Of a stretch of DNA of 64,000 bases, positions 8,751-20,350 are shown in pieces. The stretch spans positions 248,001-312,000 of the forward strand of contig NZ_PJIK01000001.1 in NCBI RefSeq assembly GCF_002929275.1, in the 5' to 3' direction. The first letter of the stretch is position 1; the number at the start of each line of letters is the position of its first letter. The notes under the pieces are model-generated. The model was not told where the DNA came from and ran no database searches. It saw only the letters and a program-made list of their open reading frames with translations. Made by a program: the position numbers and the translations under genes. Source of the stretch: Arthrobacter sp. ZGTC131 (GTDB taxonomy: Bacteria > Actinomycetota > Actinomycetes > Actinomycetales > Micrococcaceae).

Positions 8751-9479
8751 TTAGCGGTTTCGAAGCCGGCTGATGACGTCGCCCACAGGGCCGTCCATCA
8801 CCACCGAGCCGTGTTCCAGCAGCACTCCGCGTTCGCAAACATGGGCCACCAGGTCGAGGTCATGGCTTACGACGATCAGCGTTTTTCCAGCTGCGGCCAG
8901 TTCCTTGATTTTTGCGAGGCACTTCCTCTGGAAGGGCTCGTCGCCAACGGCCAGGATCTCGTCGACCAGGAAGACATCGGGATCCGTGTGGACGGCGACG
9001 GAAAACGCCAGCCTCAGGTACATCCCGGAGGAATAGAACTTCACTTCGGTGTCGATGAACTCACCGATCTCGGCAAACTCGACGATGGAGTCGAACTTTT
9101 CCTTGATCTGCGCTTCCGTCATTCCGAGGATGGCGCCGTTGAGGTAGACGTTGTCTCGTCCAGACAGGTCAGGATGGAAGCCTGCACCTACCTCAATCAG
9201 CCCGGCCACCCGGCCGCCGGTGCGTACCGTGCCCGAATCAGGCAGCATGACCCCGGAGATGTGCTTAAGCAGGGTGGATTTCCCCGACCCGTTGAGGCCC
9301 AGGAGAGCCACCGTCTCGCCGTGTTCGACGTCGATCGACAGGTCCCGCAGGGCGTGGAATTTCTTCGAGAGGTCGCCCTTGCGTCCCCTGAGGAGCCACA
9401 CCAGCGCTTCCTTGAGTGAGCGGGTGTGCCTCAGGACGAACTGCTTATTGATGTTTCGTATTTCTATTGCGGCGGTCAA
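8751..9479 (-). CDS. wzt: polysaccharide ABC transporter ATPase (Wzt)
   Basis: This is the ATPase of an ABC-2 type polysaccharide exporter. Walker A GLNGSGKST is at residues 61-69, the degenerate signature YSSGM typical of Wzt/TagH proteins at about 149-153, and Walker B VFLVDEILAVGD at 169-180. The length, 242 residues, leaves no room for the C-terminal carbohydrate-binding domain of some Wzt proteins. It therefore resembles the short mycobacterial galactan exporter ATPase Rv3781. The start appears to be TTG at 9479, three bases after the wzm stop, with a weak ribosome-binding site. Its partner permease is directly upstream. The likely cargo is the lipid-linked galactofuran made by the glfT2 product. 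Confidence 0.9.
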   Translation of the reverse strand: MTAAIEIRNINKQFVLRHTRSLKEALVWLLRGRKGDLSKKFHALRDLSIDVEHGETVALLGLNGSGKSTLLKHISGVMLPDSGTVRTGGRVAGLIEVGAGFHPDLSGRDNVYLNGAILGMTEAQIKEKFDSIVEFAEIGEFIDTEVKFYSSGMYLRLAFSVAVHTDPDVFLVDEILAVGDEPFQRKCLAKIKELAAAGKTLIVVSHDLDLVAHVCERGVLLEHGSVVMDGPVGDVISRLRNR

Positions 9480-9482
9480 GTC

Positions 9483-10384
9483 TCACAGCTCCTGTGCGAA
9501 GCGGCCCTCAAGCCGGCGGAATGTCCACTGGCCGAGGAACAGGATGGCCAGGGAAACGAGCAGCCCGACCGGAATCCACAGGGTGATCAGGTCCGGCGGG
9601 CTGCCTTCCGCCCCTGAGGTGGTGGGCAGCCAAAACGCATGGTGGAACGACTCGACAGCGATCGTGATGGGGTTGAGCTGGTAGACGGAGAACCAGAACT
9701 CCCCCGCCTTGTCCTGAACCATCCGCCAGGAGTACAGCACCGGCGAAATCCAGGTTGCCACCATCAGCAGCAGGTCCACGAAGTTTTCGGAGTCCCGGAA
9801 GTACACGTTGACCGCTCCGAACAGGAGCCCCAGTCCCGTGGCAAGCAACGCGATGATCAGGAAGCCGGCGACGGCGGTGTACGCCTCGAGGAGGCCGGGC
9901 CGCCAGCCGCTGAACAGGCAGGCGACGATCAGCACGAACATCTGTGGCAGGAAATGCACCGCTGACACCCACACCGATGAGACCGGGAACAGCTCCCGGG
10001 GCAGGTAGATCTTGTTGATCAGGCCGCTGTTGTTGACGATCGATCGCGTCGCCGTGCTCAAGGACTCGGTGAAGAAGTTCACCAGGATGATCCCGGAGAA
10101 CAGGTACACCGCGTAGTTCGGCAGGCCACCCCTGTTGGTCGGGCTCTGCTCGAGGCCCAGAAAGACGCCGAGCGCAATATAGAACGCAACGAACTGTACC
10201 CCGGGCTTGACGTAGGTCCAGAGCAGTCCCAGCACCGACCCCCGGTACCTGATCCTCAGTTCCTTGCGGACCAGGAGTTTCAGGAGGAACCGGGAGCGGA
10301 ACACATCCGCAAGCCCGTTCCCGGTTCCCGGGGCCACGAGGGCACGCTCGGCGTCCTGGTGTGTCGGAGAGGTACGTCCGTTAG

Positions 10385-10388
<4 letters not shown>
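9483..10388 (-). CDS. wzm: polysaccharide ABC transporter permease (Wzm)
   Basis: The ABC-2 family membrane subunit is about 301 residues long when started at the GTG at 10388. This overlaps the glfT2 stop as GTGA, and the open frame further upstream lies inside glfT2. The protein has an N-terminal amphipathic region (LLVRKELRIRYRGSVLGLLW) and six predicted membrane helices. The conserved P-rich segment of Wzm/TagG proteins is visible as LPRELFPV. It would form the membrane channel with the Wzt subunit to move lipid-linked galactan across the membrane. In Mycobacterium tuberculosis the matching permease is Rv3783. The ribosome-binding site is weak, so translational coupling to glfT2 is likely. 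Confidence 0.9.
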
Positions 10389-13792
<3,404 letters not shown>

Positions 13793-14881
13793 CTACCGAC
13801 GGATTGAAACGAGTTTTTCCGCGCCGTAGTACCTGAGGTTGCTTTCAAGTCGCAGGTTGTCCCGCAGGCGGGGGGTCACGATTTGCGTCCGGTAGCCCCC
13901 GGAGGGCCACCGGCCCAGTGCTTCCGCGAAGGTTTCGAGGCTGGTCTGAGGCGATTCGGCCAGCCGGAGCAGCTCGCGCTCGGCAATACTGAGCGGCATT
14001 TCAACCGTAGGGGCCAGCGCCTTGAGGGCCTCCACTGCCTTTGCCAAGGCTGTCCGGTCATCCGCGGTCCAAGCAAAGCCGTTCCGTCGCCTGTGCATCG
14101 CCGCCAACAGGTGGACGCGGAGGAGCTTGACCGCAATGGCGTGCCGGGCACGGTCCGGCAGCTCCCGGAGCCAAGCCGCCTTGACCACGTGATGAAGCGC
14201 CCGGAACTCCTCGGTCAACGGCAACATACCGCCGGTGACACGCTCCACGGCGTCCTCGCCCACGACGTAGCTGCCGCCGGCACGCCCCATCTCGATCCGG
14301 CCACCGCCAAACCACATACGAAGGCCGAATTCCATGTCCTCACCGCTACGGAGGTCGGCAGTGAACTGGATGCCGAGCCGCTCAACCGCGGAGCGCCTCA
14401 GGAGGCCCAGCGGCGCGGTGCGATAAGCAACACGGTCGCGGACGGGGTGCAGGGGTCCGACGCGCAACAGACGCAAACGCGGCGTGCGGACGATCGATCC
14501 GCTCTGTAGCCGCATTCGGGCAACTACTGCATCTGCTTGGCTGGAGTCAGCCTGATCAATCCAGCTGGAGAGAGCATCACCCTCCAAATAGTCGTCAGAG
14601 TCCAGGAAGGCAACGTAGCGGGTGACAACCCGCCCAAGACCAGCATTCCGGGGCCCGGCAGGTGATGGAACCCCATCAGCGAATTCCAGGAACTCAATAT
14701 CCGACTGCGGGACGCCTGACAGTTGCGCCTGAACATCGTTGGCGGCCAGCCCGTGGCAAACCACCAGGACCTTGACCTGGCCGGGGCGTCCGGCCGCAAG
14801 AGCCGACTCGACAGCCCTTTGGATTGGACGGTTCAGCTGATGAACCGGGATCACAACGGTGACGGCATGGTCGTCAGTCAA
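13793..14881 (-). CDS. GT2 family glycosyltransferase, paralogue C
   Basis: This inverting GT-A enzyme begins VTVVIPVHQLNRPIQRAV and has FADGVPSPAGPRNAGLGR, the metal-binding FLDSDDYLEGDAL, and RSGEDMEFGLRMWF. Its helical C-terminus ends ESNLRYYGAEKL, closely matching paralogue B at 4278-5405. The preferred start is TTG at 14881 with GGAG six bases upstream, giving 362 residues. It overlaps the end of the preceding GT4 gene by eight bases. An ATG at 14926 is possible but lies deeper inside the upstream gene. The gene is last in the operon that makes the diacetamido-uronic acid, so it may transfer that sugar or the next one; this is an inference. Confidence 0.85.
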   Translation of the reverse strand: MTDDHAVTVVIPVHQLNRPIQRAVESALAAGRPGQVKVLVVCHGLAANDVQAQLSGVPQSDIEFLEFADGVPSPAGPRNAGLGRVVTRYVAFLDSDDYLEGDALSSWIDQADSSQADAVVARMRLQSGSIVRTPRLRLLRVGPLHPVRDRVAYRTAPLGLLRRSAVERLGIQFTADLRSGEDMEFGLRMWFGGGRIEMGRAGGSYVVGEDAVERVTGGMLPLTEEFRALHHVVKAAWLRELPDRARHAIAVKLLRVHLLAAMHRRRNGFAWTADDRTALAKAVEALKALAPTVEMPLSIAERELLRLAESPQTSLETFAEALGRWPSGGYRTQIVTPRLRDNLRLESNLRYYGAEKLVSIRR

Positions 14882-16076
14882 TGATTTCTCCAAGTCCTTG
14901 CCGGGGCGCAGCGCCTGCGCCAACACCCTTCAAAGCCAGCACTTCCGCTGCGGCCAGCCGGCCGGATGCAGCAAGTGAGGCGTTGTCACGCACCCACGCG
15001 ACCCGGGCAGGGCCCAGCGTATCGGGACGGCCGATGGCAGACGCCATGGCCCCGGCAACGCTGTCGACGTCGTAGGTTGCTGCTTCGCCGAGCCGGTTGT
15101 CCGCGACCAGTGCCGCGCCCTCTCCGGTCCCCGCGAAGATCACCGGGGTTCCGCAGCCGGCGGCGGCATAGATTTTGGTCGGTTTCGCAAAGTCATAGCC
15201 CTGGCCGGGCTTGATGCTGACCAGCGCCGCCGCTGCCCCGCGGATCCACCGCGCCGCCTCCGCCGGAGGAATGACTCCGCCGAAATGCACGCGGCCCGGC
15301 GCTGTCTTCGCCGCGAGTTCCTTCAGGTGGGGCTCATCGGCCCCCTGCCCGAAGAAGCGGATGCTGGCGCGGGGGTGCTCGGCCAATACCGCCGGCAGCG
15401 CCCGGATGAAGATGTCAGCGCCTTGCCACTCGGACATGGTTCCGGTGTAGACAAAGTACGGATCGCCGGACCCGGCAGCCTCGCCGTCCGGACCGAAGAC
15501 GGACGTGTCGATGCCGTTTCCGATGACGACTACGCGGTCCGCCGGGACGCCGAACTGCTGGACTTTTTCCGCCACGGCATCGGAAATGGCGATCACCTTG
15601 GCGGCGCGGCGCAGCGCGAAGCCTTCGGCTGCCCTCATCACGCGGATGACAATGCCCGGCACGTCCGTGGCGGACAACGCCTCAGTCCAGATATCGGCCG
15701 CATAGTACACGAACGGCCGGCGCCGGATTGCTGAACTCAGGGCCACCATGACCCCCGTGGTGGGAGGCGGTTCGGACACGACGACGTCTGCCTGAGCAAA
15801 CAGCAGGCGAAAGAACGCCGGCAGATCGAAGCTCATGTACTGCACGTATCCCCGGACGTTGCCGCCTGCGTCACGCAGCACCGGCCATCGGGAAAGCTTG
15901 TATGGCGCCGTGAAGGCGGGCGAACCGCTTGGCGGCCGCGTGGTCAACACGCTGACCTCCGCGGCGTTTGCCACCAGTCCGTCCACCAGCGCCTGCAGCC
16001 TGAACGATGCCGCGCCCACCTCGGGCGTGAACAGCCGTGAGGCTACGGTGACCTTGAGGGGCCTTTTGTCAGTCAC
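14874..16076 (-). CDS. GT4 family glycosyltransferase (WcaI/WbuB-like)
   Basis: The retaining GT-B enzyme is about 400 residues when started at the GTG at 16076, which overlaps the upstream stop as GTGA. The N-terminal domain has SRLFTPEVGAASFRLQALV, a pattern of WcaI/WbuB-type transferases. The middle has FVYYAADIW, VIGNGIDTSVFG and the donor-domain YVYTGTMSEWQGAD-like start. The C-terminal domain has FFGQGADEPHLKEL and the loop GYDFAKPTKIYAAAGCGTPV. The equivalent of the usual Ex7E is KPTKIYAAAGCG, as in the WbuB branch. Tight coupling to the oxidoreductase and aminotransferase genes suggests it transfers the diacetamido-uronic acid made by this operon, but substrate cannot be proven from sequence. 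Confidence 0.85.
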   Translation of the reverse strand: MTDKRPLKVTVASRLFTPEVGAASFRLQALVDGLVANAAEVSVLTTRPPSGSPAFTAPYKLSRWPVLRDAGGNVRGYVQYMSFDLPAFFRLLFAQADVVVSEPPPTTGVMVALSSAIRRRPFVYYAADIWTEALSATDVPGIVIRVMRAAEGFALRRAAKVIAISDAVAEKVQQFGVPADRVVVIGNGIDTSVFGPDGEAAGSGDPYFVYTGTMSEWQGADIFIRALPAVLAEHPRASIRFFGQGADEPHLKELAAKTAPGRVHFGGVIPPAEAARWIRGAAAALVSIKPGQGYDFAKPTKIYAAAGCGTPVIFAGTGEGAALVADNRLGEAATYDVDSVAGAMASAIGRPDTLGPARVAWVRDNASLAASGRLAAAEVLALKGVGAGAAPRQGLGEIID

Positions 16077-17068
16077 GAAGCGGCAATCTCCACGATCTGC
16101 CGGCTCGTGGCTGACAGCAGCACGGCTTCGGCAACCCGGAGGGTGTCCAGGCCTTCCTGCATGGTGACCACGTCGCTGCGCAGTCCGAGGACGGCGTCCC
16201 GGAATGCCTCGTGTTCGGTCCGCAGGGGTTCGGGCTTGGGGATCGCAAGGCGTGTGACGTTGCCCTCCGAGACTCCCCGGAAAGCGGCCATCGATTCCCA
16301 TTCAGTGGCCACGGTGCCGTTCTCGAAGAACGTCAGGTCGGCGGTGATGGTGTCAGCCACGAAGGCGCCCTTCTCACCGGTGACGATCGTGAGGCGTTCC
16401 TTCATCGGGGAAAGCCAGTTGACCAGATGGTTGGTGATCACGCCGTTTTCGAGGTGTCCGGTGGCCGCGACCATGTCCTCGTGCGGGCGGCCGCTCCGGG
16501 TGGTGATGTGGGCAAAGATGGACTGGAACCGGCTCTGGGCCAGCCAGGCCGTCAGGTCGATGTCGTGCGTGCCGAGGTCCTTGACCACGCCGACGTCGGC
16601 GATCCGGGCCGGGAACGGTCCTTGGCGCCGGGTAGCGATCTGGTAGACCTCGCCGAGCTCGCCGGCTTCAATCCTTTTGCGCAGCGACTGCAGGGCGGGG
16701 TTGAACCGTTCGATGTGGCCGACGGCCCCGACGAGCCCTTTGGACGCAAACGCGTCAACCATCCGCTGCCCCGCTTCGGTGCTCGAGGCGATGGGCTTTT
16801 CAACCAGCGTGTGGACGCCGGCTTCGGCGAGGGCGAGCCCCACTTCTTCATGGAGTCCGGTGGGCACGGCAACGACTGCCATGTCGATGCCCGCGGCGAT
16901 GAGTTCCTCAACGGAAGACAGCACGCCCAGCTGGCCGGCAACTCCGTGGGGATCCCCGTAGGAATCCGCGACGGCCACCAGGTCAACGCCGTCGAGTTCC
17001 CGGATCACGCGGGCGTGGTGACGGCCCATCATTCCCAGGCCGATCAGGCCAACGCGGAGGTTTCCCAT
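16073..17068 (-). CDS. UDP-sugar 3-dehydrogenase, Gfo/Idh/MocA family (WbpB/WlbA-like)
   Basis: The 331-residue NAD(P)-dependent oxidoreductase has the Rossmann motif VGLIGLGMMGRHHARV at the N-terminus, VAVPTGLHEEV, and the family signature EKPIA with the conserved Lys. It then has GHIERFNP and KDLGTHDIDL, containing the Asp/His residues typical of the catalytic site. In the Pseudomonas and Bordetella pathways the WbpB/WlbA enzyme oxidises C3 of UDP-GlcNAcA to the 3-keto sugar for the next aminotransferase. The neighbouring genes are exactly that aminotransferase, acetyltransferase and UDP-sugar 6-dehydrogenase, which supports this role over other members of this broad family. The ATG overlaps the aminotransferase stop (TGATG). 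Confidence 0.88.
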   Translation of the reverse strand: MGNLRVGLIGLGMMGRHHARVIRELDGVDLVAVADSYGDPHGVAGQLGVLSSVEELIAAGIDMAVVAVPTGLHEEVGLALAEAGVHTLVEKPIASSTEAGQRMVDAFASKGLVGAVGHIERFNPALQSLRKRIEAGELGEVYQIATRRQGPFPARIADVGVVKDLGTHDIDLTAWLAQSRFQSIFAHITTRSGRPHEDMVAATGHLENGVITNHLVNWLSPMKERLTIVTGEKGAFVADTITADLTFFENGTVATEWESMAAFRGVSEGNVTRLAIPKPEPLRTEHEAFRDAVLGLRSDVVTMQEGLDTLRVAEAVLLSATSRQIVEIAAS

Positions 17069-18159
17069 CAGGCGCCTGCCTTGACGAGCTTGTTGACCGC
17101 TGTCACGATGCGTTCCAGGTCAGCCTGGCTCAGTGACGGGTGGACCGGCAGGGACAGGACTTCCTTCGCCGCGGTTTCGGTGTTGGGCAGGTCCTCGGTG
17201 CGGTTGAACGACGGAAGACGGTGGTTCGGGACCGGGTAGTACACGCCGGTGCCGATGTTGTACTCCTCGCGCAGGGCCTTGGCCAGGCCGTCGCGATCTT
17301 CGGTGACGCGGATCGTGTACTGGTGGTAGACGTGCTCTGCGCCGGCGGCGACGGTGGGCGTGCCGACACCTTCGAGGTTGTCCGTCAGGAAGGCCGCATT
17401 CTGCTGGCGCTGTTCCGTCCAGCCGAGAACCTTCTTGAGCTGCACGCGTCCGATGGAGGCGTGCAGGTCCGTCATCCGGGCGTTGAAGCCGACGAGTTCG
17501 TTTTCGTACTGCTTTTCCATGCCCTGGTTCCGCAGCAGCCGCAGGTTCCGTTCCACGGTGGCGTCCGGGGTGGAGACCATGCCGCCCTCACCGGAGGTCA
17601 TGTTCTTGGTCGGGTAAAGGCTGAACATGGCGAACTTGCCGAACGTTCCGACCTTCTGTCCGTTGAAGCTGGCGCCGTGGGCCTGGGCGGCGTCCTCGTA
17701 GAGGTCGATGCCTCGCTCTTCAGCGAGCCTGGTGAACCCTTCGACGTCGAACGGGTGGCCGTAGAGGTGGACCGGCATGATGCCCTTGGTCTTGTCCGTG
17801 ATGAGGGAAGCCACATGCTCCACGTCCAGCGTGTAGTGGTCCAGCTCGATGTCAGCGAAGACGGGGGTGGCGCCGGTGAGGGCGACGGAATTTCCTGTAG
17901 CGGCAAAGGTGAAGGAGGGAACGATGACTTCGTCGCCGGCCCCGACGCCGGAGGCAAGAAGGCCCAGGTGCAGTCCGGACGTGCCGGAGTTCACGGCTAC
18001 GGAGGAGCGGCCGTCCAGGAGAACATCGGAGAACTCCTTCTCAAATTCTGCGACCTGCGTGCCTTGGGCGAGCATTCCTGTTGCCAGAACGGCGTCGACG
18101 GCGGCCCGCTCGTCGTCGCCGATGATCGGCTTCGCGGCGGGGATAAAGTCGTAGCTCAT
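17068..18159 (-). CDS. PLP-dependent sugar aminotransferase, DegT/DnrJ/EryC1 (WbpE-like)
   Basis: The 363-residue enzyme should install a 3-amino group on the UDP-3-keto-uronic acid, using glutamate as donor. Family hallmarks are AVNSGTSGLHLGL near the N-terminus (phosphate-binding loop), EVIVPSFTFAATGN, the Asp motif YEDAAQAHGA, and SLYPTKNMTSGEGG, where the Lys forms the internal aldimine. RNQGMEKQYENELVGFN and ARMTDLHASIGRVQL follow as in other sugar aminotransferases. The start ATG overlaps the acetyltransferase stop as ATGA. Its position in the operon fits WbpE of the UDP-ManNAc3NAcA pathway. Other DegT enzymes make different amino sugars, so the assignment depends on context. Confidence 0.9.
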   Translation of the reverse strand: MSYDFIPAAKPIIGDDERAAVDAVLATGMLAQGTQVAEFEKEFSDVLLDGRSSVAVNSGTSGLHLGLLASGVGAGDEVIVPSFTFAATGNSVALTGATPVFADIELDHYTLDVEHVASLITDKTKGIMPVHLYGHPFDVEGFTRLAEERGIDLYEDAAQAHGASFNGQKVGTFGKFAMFSLYPTKNMTSGEGGMVSTPDATVERNLRLLRNQGMEKQYENELVGFNARMTDLHASIGRVQLKKVLGWTEQRQQNAAFLTDNLEGVGTPTVAAGAEHVYHQYTIRVTEDRDGLAKALREEYNIGTGVYYPVPNHRLPSFNRTEDLPNTETAAKEVLSLPVHPSLSQADLERIVTAVNKLVKAGA

Positions 18160-18755
18160 GCGTTCTCCTCAGATTCTTTCAGGGAATTTCCGTCTTCAAT
18201 GTACTTGGCGCCGGTAGCCGGACACACCCAGAAGCCGCCCTCTTGCCGCAGCGGCTCCCCGGCCTTGCCGACCCATCCGAGGCGGCGCGCAGGCACGCCC
18301 GCAACGAGTGCGAAGGCCGGAACATCCTTGGTGACCACGGCGCCGGCCGCGACCGTTGCCCAGCGCCCGACCGTCAGCGGGGCCACGCACACGGCGCGGG
18401 CACCGATCGAGGCGCCGTCCTCGATGGTCACGCCGACGGGCGTCCAGTCGTGGGCGCTTTTCAACGAGCCGTCAGGGCTGACCGAACGCGGGTATGTGTC
18501 ATTGGTGAGCACCACGGCCGGGCCGATGAAGACCCCTTTGCCAAGCTTGGCGGGCTCATAGACCAGAGCGTAGTTCTGGATCTTCGTGTTTTCGCCGATC
18601 TGAACGCCGGTGCCGACATACGCCCCGCGTCCCACGATGCAGTTCTTGCCAAGGTTGGCCTGCTCACGGACCTGGGCAAGGTGCCAGACCTTCGTGCCCT
18701 CGCCCAGTATTGCCTGGTCCGAAACGTCGGCGCTCGGAGCAATGGTCGTCGTCAT
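18156..18755 (-). CDS. left-handed beta-helix N-acetyltransferase (WbpD-like)
   Basis: The 199-residue protein is built of hexapeptide repeats such as LGKNCIVGRGAYVGTGVQIG and IGARAVCVAPLTVGRWATV, which form a trimeric left-handed beta-helix. Such enzymes acetylate amino sugars with acetyl-CoA. WbpD/WlbB N-acetylates the 3-amino group of UDP-GlcNAc3NA. The catalytic His equivalent and the segment GPAVVLTNDTYPRS match that family. The C-terminal residues include WVCPATGAKY, also typical. The gene starts at ATG 18755 with AGAGG nine bases upstream and is followed by the aminotransferase with a 4-base overlap. It is 63 bases downstream of the dehydrogenase gene. Confidence 0.9.
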   Translation of the reverse strand: MTTTIAPSADVSDQAILGEGTKVWHLAQVREQANLGKNCIVGRGAYVGTGVQIGENTKIQNYALVYEPAKLGKGVFIGPAVVLTNDTYPRSVSPDGSLKSAHDWTPVGVTIEDGASIGARAVCVAPLTVGRWATVAAGAVVTKDVPAFALVAGVPARRLGWVGKAGEPLRQEGGFWVCPATGAKYIEDGNSLKESEENA

Positions 18756-18818
18756 ACTTTGGTTCCTCTCAAAAGTGCTGACGCCGCGGCCCGCCGGGGC
18801 CGCAGCGGCGAGACGGTG

Positions 18819-20108
18819 TCAGGCCTTGCCGATGACGCGGTACGTGATCCCGTCCCACCGGTCAGCGGAGCTCACGCGACGGCCGTCAATAAACGCTTTG
18901 ATGCCCGGCAGGTCAGCGGGCGAAAGTTCCCGGTATTCGGCGTGGTCCGCCTGGACGACGGCCGCGTCAACGGGCTCGCCGAGGTGGTACGCCGCGAAGC
19001 CGAGCTTGTCCAGTTCAGCATCCGTGTACAGCGGATCGTGCACGGACACGTCGGCGCCGCGCTTCTCGAGCGACGTGACAGCGTCAAAGACGCCGGAGAA
19101 GGCCGTCTCCTTCACCCCGCCGCGGTACGCGGCACCTAGGACGACCACGCGGGCACCGGTCAGGTCGCCGTACGCGCCTTCGAGGAGGCCCACCGTGTAG
19201 TCGGGCATGTCGGCGTTGGCAGCGCGGGCCGCCCGGACCACGGTCGCCTCCGGATCATTCCAGAGGTAGAGGCGCGGATAGACCGGGATGCAGTGGCCGC
19301 CGACGGCGATTCCAGGCTGGTGAATGTGGCTGTAGGGCTGCGAGTTGGAGGCTTCGATCACCTGGTAGATGTCGATGCCCGCTGTGGCAGCGAAACGTGC
19401 AAACTGGTTCGCCAGCCCGATGTTGACGTCGCGGTATGTGGTCTCGGCCAGCTTGGCCAACTCGGACGCCTCCGCGGACCCCAGGTCCCAGACGCCGTTC
19501 GGCCTGCGGAGGTCGGCGCGCTCGTCGAAGTCCAGCACGGATTCGTAAAACTCAACGGCCTTCGCCGCGCCCGCTTCGGACAGTCCGCCGACAAGCTTGG
19601 GGTACTTGCGCAGATCCTCAAATACGCGTCCCGTCAGGACCCGCTCCGGGGAGAAGACGAGGTGGAAGTCCTTGCCCTCAACCAGCCCGGAACCGGCCTC
19701 AAGTGCGGGCTTCCAGCGCGAGCGTGTGGTTCCGACCGGCAGGGTTGTCTCATAGGACACGAGGGTTCCGGGCGTCAGGTGCTTGGCCAGTTCAGCCGTA
19801 GCGCCGTCCATCCAGCCAAAGTCAGGCTTCGCTTCAGAGTCGACGAACAGCGGCACAACGAGCACTACGGCGTCTGCGCCGGGCACGGCGTCTGCGTAAT
19901 CGGTGGTGGCGCGGAGCTTGCCTGCCGGCACGAGTTCCGAAAGCTTCTCCTGCAGGTGGGCTTCACCGGGGAACGGCTCCGTCCCCGCGTTGATGAGCTC
20001 CACCACCTGCTGGTTGACGTCGACGCCGACAACATCATGGCCCTTGGAAGCAAACTGGACAGCCAGCGGCAGCCCGATTTTCCCCAACGCAATTACAGCA
20101 ATCTTCAC
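18819..20108 (-). CDS. UDP-N-acetyl-sugar 6-dehydrogenase (WbpA/WecC-like)
   Basis: The enzyme oxidises C6 of a UDP-sugar to the uronic acid with two NAD+. It has the N-terminal GxGxxG-type segment VIALGKIGLPLAVQFASKG, the middle-domain ASELAKLAETTYRDVNIGLANQ, and GVAVGGHCIPVYP-like residues (seen as GIAVGGHCIPVYP). The Cys there is the catalytic nucleophile. The final domain starts ARVVVLGAAYRGGVKE. The preferred start is GTG at 20108 with AAAGG upstream, giving 429 residues; a longer frame from 20150 lacks a better site. As first gene of the operon it would feed UDP-GlcNAcA to the downstream oxidoreductase and aminotransferase. UDP-ManNAc dehydrogenase is the main alternative. Confidence 0.88.
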   Translation of the reverse strand: MKIAVIALGKIGLPLAVQFASKGHDVVGVDVNQQVVELINAGTEPFPGEAHLQEKLSELVPAGKLRATTDYADAVPGADAVVLVVPLFVDSEAKPDFGWMDGATAELAKHLTPGTLVSYETTLPVGTTRSRWKPALEAGSGLVEGKDFHLVFSPERVLTGRVFEDLRKYPKLVGGLSEAGAAKAVEFYESVLDFDERADLRRPNGVWDLGSAEASELAKLAETTYRDVNIGLANQFARFAATAGIDIYQVIEASNSQPYSHIHQPGIAVGGHCIPVYPRLYLWNDPEATVVRAARAANADMPDYTVGLLEGAYGDLTGARVVVLGAAYRGGVKETAFSGVFDAVTSLEKRGADVSVHDPLYTDAELDKLGFAAYHLGEPVDAAVVQADHAEYRELSPADLPGIKAFIDGRRVSSADRWDGITYRVIGKA

Positions 20109-20259
20109 GATTCTGATGCCTTTTCTCTCATGACTGGCAGGCAGCAGCAACGCAGCCGCACCCGGTTTTGGTTAACACTATCCGCTGTCCAGTCCTTACG
20201 CCGACTTCGCAACTCCCCGTCGACAAGGCCCGCAGGCTGCTGCGAGCGCCCGGGCACCG

Positions 20260-20268
20260 TTATCCACA
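20260..20268. other. TTATCCACA 9-mer in divergent intergenic region
   Basis: A perfect DnaA-box-like 9-mer lies in the 242-base region between the divergent dehydrogenase gene (start 20108) and the FHA/FtsK gene (start 20351). It is a single copy without a cluster. No other clear promoter element was identified in this region. Confidence 0.4.
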
Positions 20269-20350
20269 TAGCCGGATTAAGGCGAGCCGTCACGGCGGCG
20301 CCGACGCTAGCGTGGGGCCTAAGTTGCCCCAAGGAACGGAGGACCGGCCT

